Shown here in pieces: positions 1-9,856 of a stretch of 64,000 bases of DNA. The position numbers and the translations under genes were made by a program. Within the stretch, counting starts at the first letter, position 1; each line of letters opens with the position of its first letter. The notes below the pieces were generated by a model that searched no databases, was not told the DNA's origin, and saw nothing but the letters and a program-made list of their open reading frames with translations. The DNA lies in contig CAVOYQ010000018.1 of assembly GCA_963700705.1 (NCBI GenBank), positions 62,001-126,000 of the forward strand, in the 5' to 3' direction. This DNA is from JAHEFT01 sp963700705 (GTDB lineage Bacteria > Pseudomonadota > Gammaproteobacteria > Xanthomonadales > SZUA-36).

Positions 1-1
1 T

Positions 2-166
2 GAGCCCGGGTCAGCCGAGAAAAAGGCCATATTGCAACGGACCGCCCTGGGGCGCCTGGGCGATCCCCAGGATATCGCTTCGGCAGTCGCCTACCTGGCG
101 CTCGACGCACCCTATGTGACCGGCCAGATCCTCGCCGTCGACGGCGGGCGCTCGCTCAACATCTGA
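2..166 (+). CDS. SDR-family oxidoreductase, C-terminal end (pteridine reductase-like), partial
   Basis: Only the last 54 codons lie in the window; the start is upstream. The visible part has the C-terminal signature of classical short-chain dehydrogenases: a LGRLGDPQDIASAVAYLA stretch followed by YVTGQILAVDGGRSLNI at the extreme end. The VDGG tail is typical of FabG-like and pteridine reductase proteins. It converges on folK and folB. In several Gammaproteobacteria a FolM-type dihydropteridine reductase sits beside these folate genes, so that role is plausible, but the substrate-binding half is not visible. The stop codon abuts a REP-like palindrome. Confidence 0.75.
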   Translation, partial: EPGSAEKKAILQRTALGRLGDPQDIASAVAYLALDAPYVTGQILAVDGGRSLNI

Positions 167-298
167 TGCAGGAGCGGCCCACGGCTGCGGGAGCCGGCCT
201 TCGAACCGGCGAGAACCGGACTTTCTGCGGGCACCGGGCGTCCACGCTAATCGCCGGCTATGGCCGGCGTCAAATCGCGGCCGTGGGCCGCTCCTACA
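167..298. repeat. REP-type palindromic repeat cluster between converging genes
   Basis: The 130 bp between the SDR stop and the folK stop is almost entirely palindromic. The outer arms, 167-188 (TGCAGGAGCGGCCCACGGC) and 276-298 (the reverse complement, CGGCCGTGGGCCGCTCCTACA), are inverted copies of each other. Inside lie two smaller palindromes around 191-212 and 251-268 built on GCCGG...CCGGC. On the minus strand the unit starts TGTAGGAGCGG, close to the head of Pseudomonas REP elements, and it contains the folK stop codon. Related copies occur at about 8407 and 43784. No transposase is visible. Confidence 0.65.
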
Positions 299-777
299 GC
301 TCGATTAAGGTCAGTTCGGTGGTCTGCTTGGGAAACGCATCCCAGAGTTCGGAGATGGTTTGGCGGCAAACGGGGTGCACCAGGTCGGGCGCCAGGTCGG
401 CCAGCGGCTTCAGAACGTGGGCGGCCGACAGGATTTCGCCGCGCGGCAGCGACAGCGCCGGGCTGACCAGGTAGAGGTCGTCATACAACAGGATGTCGAT
501 GTCCAGTGTCCGGTCGGAGAATTTCGGGGCTTCCCGGTTCCTCTGGTGGTGGTCTTCGAGGTCGTGCAGAAATGCCTTCAATTCCAGGGGACTCAGTTCG
601 GTCTCGATTCGCGCTGCCAGGTTGATGAAGTCTTCCCCTTCAAAGCCAAATGAAGGCGTCTGGTAGAGGGGAGAAAGGTCGACGCGGCCGAACTTTTCGC
701 GCAGTGCGGCGATCCCGGAGGCAATGTTGTTCCGTCGGATCGATGTTACTGCCTAACCCGAGGTATGCCGTACTCAC
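294..777 (-). CDS. folK: 2-amino-4-hydroxy-6-hydroxymethyldihydropteridine pyrophosphokinase (HPPK), one-base frameshift
   Basis: Transfers pyrophosphate from ATP to hydroxymethyl-dihydropterin in folate synthesis. Reading from a GTG at 777-775 gives VSTAYLGLGSNID, the conserved HPPK N-terminus. The frame then shifts and continues as RRNNIASGIAALREKFGRV, then SPLYQTPSFGFEGEDFINL and the signature SDRTLDIDILLYDD. Dropping one C in GATCCGACGG (about 737-740) restores a protein of about 160 residues, the normal family length. The GTG lies 4 bases after the folB stop, so the two form an operon. An essential folate gene broken by one base is more likely a sequencing error than a pseudogene. The stop TAG lies inside a REP element. 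Confidence 0.85.
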
Positions 778-781
778 GGTT

Positions 782-1147
782 CTACTCCTCGCGCCCGTTG
801 CTGCTGCGTTCAATGATCACGCCAACGGCGCTGGAACCACGTACCGCCCCCGGTTTGCTCAGTTTCAGTTTCAGGCGTTTCACCGGGAATTCCTCGAGGA
901 CGATGGATGCGCATTTTTCAGCCAGCGCCTCGACCAACTGGAATTCGCTCTGTTCAATAAAATGGATCAGGCGTTTCGATACGGCCTTGTAGTCCAGCGT
1001 ATCTTCGATGGCATCGGAAACAGCGGCTTTGCGGATGTCGAATTCCATTTCCAGGTCGAGGCTGATGGCCTGCCTGATTTCCCGCTCCCAGTCATAAATA
1101 CCGATCACGGTTTCGACGGTCAGATTTTCTATGAATACCCGGTCCAT
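782..1147 (-). CDS. folB: Dihydroneopterin aldolase
   Basis: A 121-residue FolB: cleaves 7,8-dihydroneopterin to hydroxymethyl-dihydropterin and glycolaldehyde, the step before FolK. The N-terminus MDRVFIENLTVETVIGIYDWE is the typical FolB start (RVFIxxLxVxTxIGIYxWE), and the protein has the family's usual length, with the LVEALAEKCA segment and a KLSKPGAVRG stretch near the end. It lies 13 bases downstream of tsaD on the same strand and 4 bases before folK, so a tsaD-folB-folK transcript is likely. Confidence 0.95.
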   Translation of the reverse strand: MDRVFIENLTVETVIGIYDWEREIRQAISLDLEMEFDIRKAAVSDAIEDTLDYKAVSKRLIHFIEQSEFQLVEALAEKCASIVLEEFPVKRLKLKLSKPGAVRGSSAVGVIIERSSNGREE

Positions 1148-1160
1148 GGTCCTTCCGTTA

Positions 1161-2183
1161 TCACGGCGAAGATGCCTGCATCAATTCATCAAGCGGCCAG
1201 CGGGGCCGGGCCTGGATGACGTTGGGCTCGGATTCTCCCGCCAACAGGCGATGGTACCCCGCGAAGGCGATCATTGCTCCATTGTCCGTGCAAAATTCGA
1301 TCCGCGGGTAGGAAACACTCCAGCCAAATTTTCTGCCGGCGTCGGACAGGGTTTTCCGCAGTTGCAGGTTTGCGCCGACACCACCGGCGATGACCAGTTG
1401 TTTACAGCGGGTTTGCTGCATCGCACGCCGGCACTTGATCACCATGGTATCCACGACCGCTTTCTGGAACCCGGCGGCGATGTCCGCACAGGCGTTCGGA
1501 TCCCCGGAGTGTTTATTCCACAGGTTGCGCGTGTGGGTTTTCAGCCCGCTGAAACTGAATTCAAGGCCGGGGCGGTCGGTCATCGGCCGTGGAAACGCGA
1601 ACTTGTCCGGGTCACCGCTTTCAGCAGCGCGCGCCAGCACCGGCCCGCCAGGGTATCCAAGCCCGAGGAGTTTCGCGGTTTTGTCAAAAGCTTCACCGGC
1701 GGCGTCATCCAGGGTTTCACCGAGTATGCGGTAGTCTCCGAAATCCCGGACCTCCACCAGCATCGAGTGCCCTCCCGATACCAGCAGGGCGACAAACGGG
1801 AAACCGGGCGGATCAGGCTCCAGCAAGGGCGCCAGGAGGTGGCCCTCCATGTGGTGTACTGCGATGGCCGGTACGTCAAGCGCCTGCGCGATGGCCCGGC
1901 CGGCTGCGGCGCCTACCAGCAGCGCCCCCACCAGCCCGGGACCCGCCGTGTAGGCCACACCGTCAATTTCGCTGCGCCTGGTGCCGGCCTTTTCCATGCA
2001 TTGGTCGAGCAGGGGAACCAGTTTCCTGACATGATCGCGTGATGCAATCTCAGGCACGACACCTCCGTACTCGGCATGGATATGGGCTTGTGAATACAGC
2101 GCATGCGCCATCAGGCCGAGCTTCCCATCGTAAATGGCAATCCCGGTTTCATCACATGAAGTTTCAATGCCCAGTACACGCAT
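1161..2183 (-). CDS. tsaD: tRNA N6-adenosine threonylcarbamoyltransferase
   Basis: A Kae1/TsaD ATPase-fold protein that transfers threonylcarbamoyl to A37 of ANN-decoding tRNAs, with TsaB, TsaC and TsaE (not in this window). It starts at MRVLGIETSCDETGIAIYD, gives 340 residues and has the metal-binding HMEGH motif, the VSGGHSMLVEVRDFGDY phosphate loop and GLKTHTRN. The reading frame is open for 115 codons further upstream, but that stretch has no similarity to the family, so the ATG at 2183 is chosen. It is first in a row with folB and folK. In most Gammaproteobacteria tsaD is directly divergent from rpsU; here a ggt-like gene sits between them. Confidence 0.95.
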   Translation of the reverse strand: MRVLGIETSCDETGIAIYDGKLGLMAHALYSQAHIHAEYGGVVPEIASRDHVRKLVPLLDQCMEKAGTRRSEIDGVAYTAGPGLVGALLVGAAAGRAIAQALDVPAIAVHHMEGHLLAPLLEPDPPGFPFVALLVSGGHSMLVEVRDFGDYRILGETLDDAAGEAFDKTAKLLGLGYPGGPVLARAAESGDPDKFAFPRPMTDRPGLEFSFSGLKTHTRNLWNKHSGDPNACADIAAGFQKAVVDTMVIKCRRAMQQTRCKQLVIAGGVGANLQLRKTLSDAGRKFGWSVSYPRIEFCTDNGAMIAFAGYHRLLAGESEPNVIQARPRWPLDELMQASSP

Positions 2184-2337
2184 GCTCCCTTTATAGGTGC
2201 AGCGTGGCCGCACTGCAATGCCTTTGTTGCCAGAAAGGGGCAGTACATCAGCGATCCAGAGGCTCCTGGAGTATTTTGGGATTACGTCATCCTGCGCCTG
2301 TGGTATCTTCTCCGGCTCGATTTTGATGAGGTGTTGT

Positions 2338-3897
2338 GTGGCTAAGCGTTTGGGCGTGGCGGCTTCCGGAAGTGCGGAAGTATCGCGGGCAGCTGTTGAA
2401 ATCCTGAAAGCGGGGGGTAATGCGTTTGACGCGGCCCTGGGCGCCCTGTGCACCGCCGCAATCGCAGAACCTTTGCTGGTCAGTCTGGGCGGCGGGGGGT
2501 TTCTGCTGGCGCTGCCGGACGGGCACAAACCCAGGGTTTATGATTTTTTCTGCCAGACACCCGGACACAGGCGCCCCGACCACGAACTCGATTTTTATCC
2601 GATCATGGCGAATTTCGGGACGGCCGAGCAGGAGTTTCACATTGGTATGGGTTCCATCGCGGTTCCGGGGGTCATAGCCGGAATCTTCGAGGCACACCGT
2701 GCGCTCGGGCGGATGCCGTCAGGGAAATCATGGCGCCGGCCGTTGAACTGGCGCGCAAGGGTTTTCTGATCGACGCTTTCCATCACTACGTGATACGGAT
2801 CCTGCGGCCCATCATGGAAGCAAACGCGGAAACATTTGCAACCTACGGGTCAAGAACCGTGCCCGGGGATCTGATCCACCAGGGCGAATTGCTGCGTAAC
2901 CCGGATGCCGCGGACTCCCTGGAAGCCCTGATTTCGGAGGGCCCCGGCCTGTTCTACCAGGGTGAATTGGCCGCCCGGCTGGCCGCTGACTGCCGTGAAA
3001 AAGGCGGGCATGTGACCCGGGAAGACCTCGCGGCGTACCGCGTTGAACTGAGAGAGCCGGTGGTTTTCAGGCATCGTGGCGCCCGCTGCGCGATCAACCC
3101 GCCGCCATCCCCCGGTGGCGCGCTGATCGCATTCGCGCTTGGTGTGATGGGTGACTGGCCGTCCGAAAATGATGCCTGGGGCAGTAACTCTCACGTGCTC
3201 AACCTGCTGCGCGGCATGCGGGCAGCCAGCGTGGCACGGCACGAATACCAGATGGAGGCGGGGCTCGAACTGGAAAAAATGCGCATCCTGCTGGGTGAGG
3301 AGACGATCCGGAAATGGCAAAAGGGGCTGGAATTACACTCATTATTCAGCCGGGGAACCACCCACATCAGCGTGGCGGACGCCGAAGGTAACATTGCCAG
3401 CCTGACCGCCTCCAATGGCGAGGGTTGTTCGTACACGCTGCCTGGCACCGGTATCATGCTCAACAATATGCTCGGGGAGGAAGACCTGAACCCGGGTGGC
3501 TTCAACCGCTGGAAAACCGGCGCCAGGCTGGCATCGATGATGTCCCCGGCGGTGGCTGAATTGCCGGACGGGACCCGTTACGCCCTGGGTTCCGGGGGTT
3601 CCAACCGGATTCGCAGCGCCGTGACCCAGGTCCTGGTCAACCTGCTGGATTTCGGCATGACGCCCGGAACAGGCGGTCGCCGCTCCCCGCCTGCACCTGG
3701 AAGGCAATATGCTCAGTATTGAACCCGGATTCAGCGAACCCGCGCTCGCGGCGCTGGAGTCGGCAGCTCCGCTTACGCACCTGTGGCCGGAAAAAAACCT
3801 GTTTTTTGGCGGGGTGCACACGGTTTCGGTCAAGCACGGCGGCATTTTTGACGGGGCCGGCGATCCCCGTCGCGGCGGAGTGGTCGCATTCGCCTGA
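2338..3897 (+). CDS. Gamma-glutamyltransferase-family Ntn hydrolase, two frameshifts
   Basis: Belongs to the gamma-glutamyltranspeptidase family, which cleaves itself before a catalytic Thr and moves gamma-glutamyl groups, often from glutathione. Seen: VAASGSAEVSRAAVEILKAG then GGNAFDAALGALCTAAIAEP at the N-terminus, SLGGGGFLLAL, and the processing region SRGTTHISVADAEGNIASLT with the likely nucleophile at the second T. The frame breaks near 2719 (one base missing) and near 3664 (one extra base in CCCGGAA); after correction the ends join into MTPEQAVAAPRLHLEGNML. The corrected length is about 520 residues. No signal peptide is seen, unlike periplasmic GGTs. GTG 2338 follows TGAGG; ATG 2326 is an alternative start. 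The substrate is uncertain. Confidence 0.8.
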
Positions 3898-3918
3898 AAA
3901 AGAAATGCACACAAACCT

Positions 3919-3948
3919 TTGCGTCATTGCTCCAACCCTTGGTAAAAT
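3919..3948 (+). promoter_or_regulatory. Candidate sigma-70 promoter for rpsU
   Basis: TTGCGT (3919-3924) and TAAAAT (3943-3948) are separated by 18 bases, about 55 bases upstream of the rpsU start. Spacing and sequence fit a housekeeping promoter. It is called only by pattern. Confidence 0.4.
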
Positions 3949-4002
3949 AAACGGCTAAGTTTTATCAACGCCAAATTTGGCACAATTGAAGAGTGAAAAT
4001 TA

Positions 4003-4218
4003 ATGCCGAGTGTAAAAATTCGCGATAACGAGCCTTTTGAGTACGCACTGCGCCGCTTCAAGCGCTCCTGTGAAAAAGCTGGAGTGCTGGCTGAAACCCG
4101 CCGCCGTGAGTTCTACGAAAAGCCCACGCAGGAACGTAAACGCAAAGCGGCGGCAGCCGTCAAGCGCAATATGCGCCGCCTGTCACGGGAAGTTGTTCGT
4201 CGCACCCGCCTGTACTGA
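4003..4218 (+). CDS. rpsU: 30S ribosomal protein S21
   Basis: A 71-residue, very basic protein beginning MPSVKIRDNEPFEYALRRFK, which is the S21 consensus, with the conserved EFYEKPTQERKRK segment. S21 helps the small subunit pair with the Shine-Dalgarno sequence during initiation. It is the first gene of the macromolecular-synthesis operon. The yqeY start codon follows the stop immediately. Confidence 0.97.
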   Translation: MPSVKIRDNEPFEYALRRFKRSCEKAGVLAETRRREFYEKPTQERKRKAAAAVKRNMRRLSREVVRRTRLY

Positions 4219-4665
4219 ATGTCACTGAAGTCCCGTATCCAGGAAGATGTCAAGACGGCCATGCGCGCGCACGAGCGCGAGCAGCTGGCGGCTTTGCGCC
4301 TGGTAACGGCGGCTATCAAGCAGAAAGAGGTTGATGAGCGCATCGACCTGAATGACGAGCAGGTGCTGGCCGTGCTGGACAAGATGGTGAAACAACGCCG
4401 GGAGTCCATCGAGCAATACGAAAAAGTAGCGCGGGAAGACCTTGCAGCGCAGGAACGTTTCGAGCTGGCCCTGATTCAAACCTATTTGCCCGAGCCACTG
4501 GGTGAGCAGGAACTGGCCGACCTGATCAAGGCGACCATTGCCGAGGTCGGCGCCAGCAGTATCCGCGACATGGGTATGGTCATGAACGCGCTGCGAGGGC
4601 AGGTCCAGGGTCGTGCGGATATGAAAGCAGTAAGCCAGGCCGTCAAGGCACAACTCTCAACCTGA
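4219..4665 (+). CDS. yqeY: GatB/YqeY domain protein
   Basis: A 148-residue protein of the YqeY family, related to the tail domain of the amidotransferase subunit GatB, which binds tRNA. Motifs: MSLKSRIQEDVKTAMRAHE, LRLVTAAIKQKEVDERI, and the C-terminal IRDMGMVMNALRGQVQGRAD. Its exact role in cells is not settled; a tRNA-related function is inferred from the fold. The ATG directly follows the rpsU stop, and dnaG begins 14 bases after its own stop, so it is co-transcribed with them. Confidence 0.93.
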   Translation: MSLKSRIQEDVKTAMRAHEREQLAALRLVTAAIKQKEVDERIDLNDEQVLAVLDKMVKQRRESIEQYEKVAREDLAAQERFELALIQTYLPEPLGEQELADLIKATIAEVGASSIRDMGMVMNALRGQVQGRADMKAVSQAVKAQLST

Positions 4666-4679
4666 ACATGGGTGGCTGA

Positions 4680-6428
4680 ATGGGCGGGTTGATCCCGGAT
4701 TCGTTCATCGAGGAACTCCTCGGCCGCACAGATATTGTTGAAATCATCGAAAGGCGCGTCTCCCTGAAGCGCGCAGGGCGCGAATTCCAGGCCTGTTGCC
4801 CGTTCCACGACGAAAAAACCCCATCGTTTACCGTCAGCCCGCAAAAACAGTTCTACCACTGTTTCGGCTGCGGAGCCCACGGTTCCGCCATCAGCTTCCT
4901 GATGAATTTCGAAGGGCTCGATTTCGTGGATGCGGTCGAGGATCTCGCCCGTCACGCCGGCCTGGAAGTCCCCAGGGAAGCAAGCCGCACCGCGCGCCCG
5001 TCCGAGGATCTGTACGAAATACTGGATGCGGCTGCGGAATTTTACCAGGAAGAACTGAAAAAAAGCCCGGAAGCGGTGGCTTATCTGAAACAGCGCGGCC
5101 TTTCCGGCGAAGTGGCCAAAAAATACGGGATTGGTTTTGCGCCGCCGGGTTGGGACAACCTGATGACACGGCTTGGAACCAGCGACAGCCGAATGGCCCG
5201 GTTAAAACGCGCCGGTATGCTCAGCCAGGGTAACAGCGGGGAATACGACAAGTTCCGGCACCGGATCATGTTTCCGATCCACGACCGGCGGGGCCGCGTG
5301 ATCGGGTTTGGCGGAAGAGCGCTGGATGAAGGCGGACCAAAGTATCTCAACTCTCCCGAAACGGAACTGTTTCACAAGGGCAGGGAGCTTTATGGTCTGT
5401 ACCTGGCCAGGAACAACCAGGCAAAACTGGACCGTATCCTGGTGGTCGAAGGTTACATGGACGTCGTCGCGCTGGCCCAGTTCGGATTCAATAATTGCGT
5501 TGCGACGCTGGGTACGGCAACCACTTCCGAACAGGCAGAATTGTTGTTTCGTTCGGCGGATGAGGTCGTCTACTGTTTCGACGGCGACCGGGCCGGCAGA
5601 AAAGCCGCATGGAGAGCGCTGGAAGCAACTTTGCCGAAACTGCGGGAAGGCAGGCAGGCGCGATTCCTGTTCCTGCCCGAGGGGGAAGACCCCGATAGCC
5701 TGGTGCGTGCGAAGGGTGCAGAAGCGTTCTCCGCGGCGCTGGATGATGCGCAGGCGCTTTCGGAATTCTTTTTTGATCATTTCAGCGCGGACGTGGATAT
5801 GAGCTCCATCGACGGGCGTGCCAGGCTGGTTGAACTGACCAAACCCCTGGTGGACAAGATTCCCGCCGGCGTGTTCCATGACATGATGCTGGCGCGCCTG
5901 GAGACCCTGGCGCAGCATCGTCTCGCCAGCCCGGCGGGAGCCGTCTCTGCGCAGAAAAAGAGGAAAACCGTTGCCGGAAAACCCGTGCAACAAAGAACGC
6001 CTTTGCGCATGGCGTTGGCACACCTGGTGCAGAATCCCGCATTGGCGGTAAAAGCCAGGAATGCCGACGCTTTGGAAGGTTGTGACCTGGCCGGCATTGA
6101 AATCTATCGCGAACTTGTTGACTTCTGCGCCAAAAGCCCCAATATGACAACCGCTCAGTTACTGGAACTTTGGCGCGATCATCCTGCCCAATCGCATTTG
6201 AATACGCTGGCGACCTGGTCACTTCCGGGTGAAGAGTCGCGGCTGGTTCAGGAGTTCATGGATGCGGTTACCAGCCTGGAGTTGCAGTGGACAGAAATCC
6301 AGATATCGAGGATGCCGAAAAGAGTCGTTGATCTGGAGCCCGAAGACAGGAAAAAACTGCTGATGCTGCAACAACGGCGGCAGCAATTGAAGTCAATTGT
6401 CGCACAACAGGGCGAAACGCCAGAGTAA
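4680..6428 (+). CDS. dnaG: DNA primase
   Basis: A 582-residue primase that lays RNA primers at the replication fork together with the DnaB helicase. The N-terminal CHC2 zinc ribbon is complete (C40, H43, C61, C64 within CCPFH...HCFGCG). The RNA-polymerase core has KYGIGFAPPGW and FRHRIMFPIHD. The TOPRIM metal site is present, with E257 in VVEGYMDV and the FDGDRAGRKAA motif near residue 300. The final 140 residues form the helicase-binding domain. It sits between yqeY and rpoD, the classic order. Confidence 0.97.
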   Translation: MGGLIPDSFIEELLGRTDIVEIIERRVSLKRAGREFQACCPFHDEKTPSFTVSPQKQFYHCFGCGAHGSAISFLMNFEGLDFVDAVEDLARHAGLEVPREASRTARPSEDLYEILDAAAEFYQEELKKSPEAVAYLKQRGLSGEVAKKYGIGFAPPGWDNLMTRLGTSDSRMARLKRAGMLSQGNSGEYDKFRHRIMFPIHDRRGRVIGFGGRALDEGGPKYLNSPETELFHKGRELYGLYLARNNQAKLDRILVVEGYMDVVALAQFGFNNCVATLGTATTSEQAELLFRSADEVVYCFDGDRAGRKAAWRALEATLPKLREGRQARFLFLPEGEDPDSLVRAKGAEAFSAALDDAQALSEFFFDHFSADVDMSSIDGRARLVELTKPLVDKIPAGVFHDMMLARLETLAQHRLASPAGAVSAQKKRKTVAGKPVQQRTPLRMALAHLVQNPALAVKARNADALEGCDLAGIEIYRELVDFCAKSPNMTTAQLLELWRDHPAQSHLNTLATWSLPGEESRLVQEFMDAVTSLELQWTEIQISRMPKRVVDLEPEDRKKLLMLQQRRQQLKSIVAQQGETPE

Positions 6429-6514
6429 ATGGGGCGGCTCGACGGTACGCGAATGTAACGTTGTCGCCGAATTGATGGTCTTAAACTATAGTTAGTCATC
6501 GCCAGAAGAATTTT

Positions 6515-8406
<1,892 letters not shown>

Positions 8407-8431
8407 TGTTGGAGCGGGCCATGCCCGCGAT
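8407..8431. repeat. REP-like palindrome after rpoD
   Basis: Immediately after the rpoD stop lies GGAGCGGGCCATGCCCGCGA, a near-perfect palindrome of the same family as the repeats at 167-298 and 43784-43832 (shared head GGAGCGG and tail CCGCGA). Confidence 0.6.
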
Positions 8432-8434
8432 AAG

Positions 8435-8463
8435 AAAGGGCCCGTAGTCGAGGGCCCTTTTTT
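8435..8463 (+). terminator. Rho-independent terminator of the rpsU-rpoD operon
   Basis: A perfect 9-bp stem, AAAGGGCCC (8435-8443) and GGGCCCTTT (8452-8460), with an 8-base loop, runs into a T tract, about 30 bases after the rpoD stop. Confidence 0.9.
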
Positions 8464-8574
8464 ATTGCGATCGCCAAAATCAGTCAATTTCCCACAATAG
8501 CCCTGGCCATGTCCTCCTATTCCTGTTTCCAAAAGGAAAATAAAATATAAGCGAACGAATTTGTTGTTTCAGTG

Positions 8575-8594
8575 ATTACCGGATATATTACCGG
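8575..8594. promoter_or_regulatory. Candidate operator of the toxin-antitoxin pair
   Basis: ATTACCGG occurs twice (8575-8582 and 8587-8594), one helical turn apart, and ACCGG...CCGGT forms an inverted repeat across the same site. It lies 25-45 bases before the antitoxin start in an AT-rich stretch, where autoregulating antitoxins usually bind. Inference from position and symmetry only. Confidence 0.35.
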
Positions 8595-8618
8595 TCATTG
8601 TAACAAACGAGCCAGATC

Positions 8619-8906
8619 ATGAATGCGTCCCAACGAAAAGCGGTCAGCCGCCATCGCAAGCGCCAGAAAGAAAAGGGAATGGTCAGAATGGAAGTCAGTG
8701 TACCCGACTCCGACCGGGAATTGATCCGTCAGACGGCAGCCAACCTCAGGGCTGGTGGGGAAATCGCGGAAAAAACGCGATCTGCCTTGTCATCAGTTTT
8801 AAATCCGTATGAAGGGATGAATTTGAAAGAACTGATTGAGTCGGCTCCCCTGGAAGGACTCGAATTGGAGCGATCCAAAGAAACCTGGAGGGATATCGAG
8901 TTTTGA
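8619..8906 (+). CDS. Putative antitoxin paired with PIN toxin
   Basis: A 95-residue, highly charged protein. The basic N-terminus (MNASQRKAVSRHRKRQKEKG) is followed by MVRMEVSVPDSDRELIRQTA, which looks like a small DNA-binding segment. The acidic C-terminus (LKELIESAPLEGLELERSKE) is the sort of tail that wraps a VapC toxin. It overlaps the PIN-domain gene by four bases, the typical arrangement for such modules. I cannot assign the DNA-binding fold with certainty. The function is inferred mainly from the partner. Confidence 0.75.
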   Translation: MNASQRKAVSRHRKRQKEKGMVRMEVSVPDSDRELIRQTAANLRAGGEIAEKTRSALSSVLNPYEGMNLKELIESAPLEGLELERSKETWRDIEF

Positions 8907-9316
8907 AATACCTGCTGGATACCAATGTTATTTCGGAGGTGCGAAAAGGAAGGAAAGCTCATCCGGCTGTTCGAAAGTGGTGGTCCGAAACAAAAATCGA
9001 GAATATTTACACCAGCGTTATGGTCCTGGGAGAAATCAGGCAGGGCGTGGAGCGGTTAAGAATCAAAGATCCCCAAAGAGCACAGGAAATTGAGAATTGG
9101 TTGCGGTCAATTACCGCTTCGATGGGCACGCGGCTACTGGTCGTCAATCAAAAAACTGCTGACACTTGGGGGCGAATGGGAGTAAACAGATCCCTGCCAC
9201 TGGTAGACAGCGTCCTGGCGGCAACCGCAGTTGCCCACGGTCTGATCCTGGTCACACGAAATACCAAAGACATCCAGGGCATCGGAGTCAACTATCTGAA
9301 TCCATTCGAGGCCTGA
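8903..9316 (+). CDS. vapC: PIN-domain ribonuclease toxin (VapC family)
   Basis: A 137-residue PIN-domain protein. The first acidic residue lies in MKYLLDTNVISEVRKG, a Glu in VMVLGEIRQGVERL, and the second Asp in LPLVDSVLAATAVAHGL, the standard VapC metal site. VapC toxins cut specific RNAs, often initiator tRNA or 23S rRNA; the target here is unknown. The start is a TTG at 8903 overlapping the antitoxin stop (TTGA), with GGAGGG about ten bases upstream. The next feature is a tRNA gene 62 bases away. Confidence 0.88.
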   Translation: MKYLLDTNVISEVRKGRKAHPAVRKWWSETKIENIYTSVMVLGEIRQGVERLRIKDPQRAQEIENWLRSITASMGTRLLVVNQKTADTWGRMGVNRSLPLVDSVLAATAVAHGLILVTRNTKDIQGIGVNYLNPFEA

Positions 9317-9378
9317 GCCGTGTCGTGTACCCAAGCCACATCATCAGTTACAATGCCCGCCTCGCAATTCAAGTCAAA

Positions 9379-9455
9379 GGGCCCTTAGCTCAGCTGGTTA
9401 GAGCAGTCGACTCATAATCGATTGGTCGCAGGTTCAAGTCCTGCAGGGCCCACCA
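9379..9455 (+). tRNA. tRNA-Ile2 (CAT anticodon, lysidine type)
   Basis: A 77-base cloverleaf with encoded CCA. The acceptor stem GGGCCCT pairs with AGGGCCC, the anticodon stem GTCGA with TCGAT, the loop is CTCATAA (anticodon CAT) and the T arm is GCAGG-TTCAAGT-CCTGC. The body closely follows E. coli tRNA-Ile2 (ileX: TTAGCTCAG, GAGCA..CGACTCATAATCG, TTGGTCGC), not elongator or initiator tRNA-Met. It should therefore read AUA after TilS converts C34 to lysidine. Its 3' end is repeated at 14252. Confidence 0.9.
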
Positions 9456-9460
9456 TTTTT
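9444..9460 (+). repeat. Direct repeat (att-like) at tRNA 3' end, left copy
   Basis: CAGGGCCCACCATTTTT covers the last 12 bases of the tRNA and five following T residues. An identical 17-base copy lies at 14252-14268, enclosing the caspase/WD40 gene. This is the pattern left by site-specific integration into a tRNA gene, with the intact tRNA on the left. Confidence 0.6.
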
Positions 9461-9856
9461 CAAGGCGATTAAAGCCGATAATATGAAAGTCTTTTTTGAG
9501 CCATCATGACAAACTCTATGGTGCAAATCGTTCTTTGCTCACCCTGGTTGAAGGGTTACTGGGATTTGCAGTTGAGTCTGTTGTTGGAGTTCCGGATTTA
9601 GATGGGGAATTAGCCAATCACTTGCGATCTCACTCAGTTCAACTATTTGCGTTTGAAACGCAACGGTGGTGTTTATCTGACGTTTACCCATACCCATTGT
9701 GTCCATTCGTCTGAAATGGTTGTTGATACCCTTTGGCCTGTTCTGGATTTATGCGTATATGATGGATGAAAAGCTTGGATAGTCACGCCGGGAGTAGCGA
9801 CTGGAAATGGGGAGTGTTTGCAACACGGATCATGGGTTCACGGTAGACCCTAGCCA
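9456..9856. other. Non-coding or poorly coding stretch at the left end of the island
   Basis: About 400 bases between the tRNA and the caspase/WD40 gene, more AT-rich than the flanks. A 72-codon open frame from a TTG at 9496 to 9714 shows no recognisable family and no good ribosome site. It could be a decayed gene. The stretch must hold the promoter of the large downstream gene, but I see no convincing -35/-10 pair. No integrase is present. Confidence 0.4.

Noticed and set aside
1161..2528. A 455-codon open frame for tsaD from 2528
   Set aside because: The first 115 codons have no TsaD similarity and overlap the ggt-like gene; MRVLGIETSC at 2183 is the conserved start.
9496..9714. 72-codon open frame in the island left end
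   Set aside because: TTG start, no ribosome site and no recognisable domain; kept only as part of a gap description.
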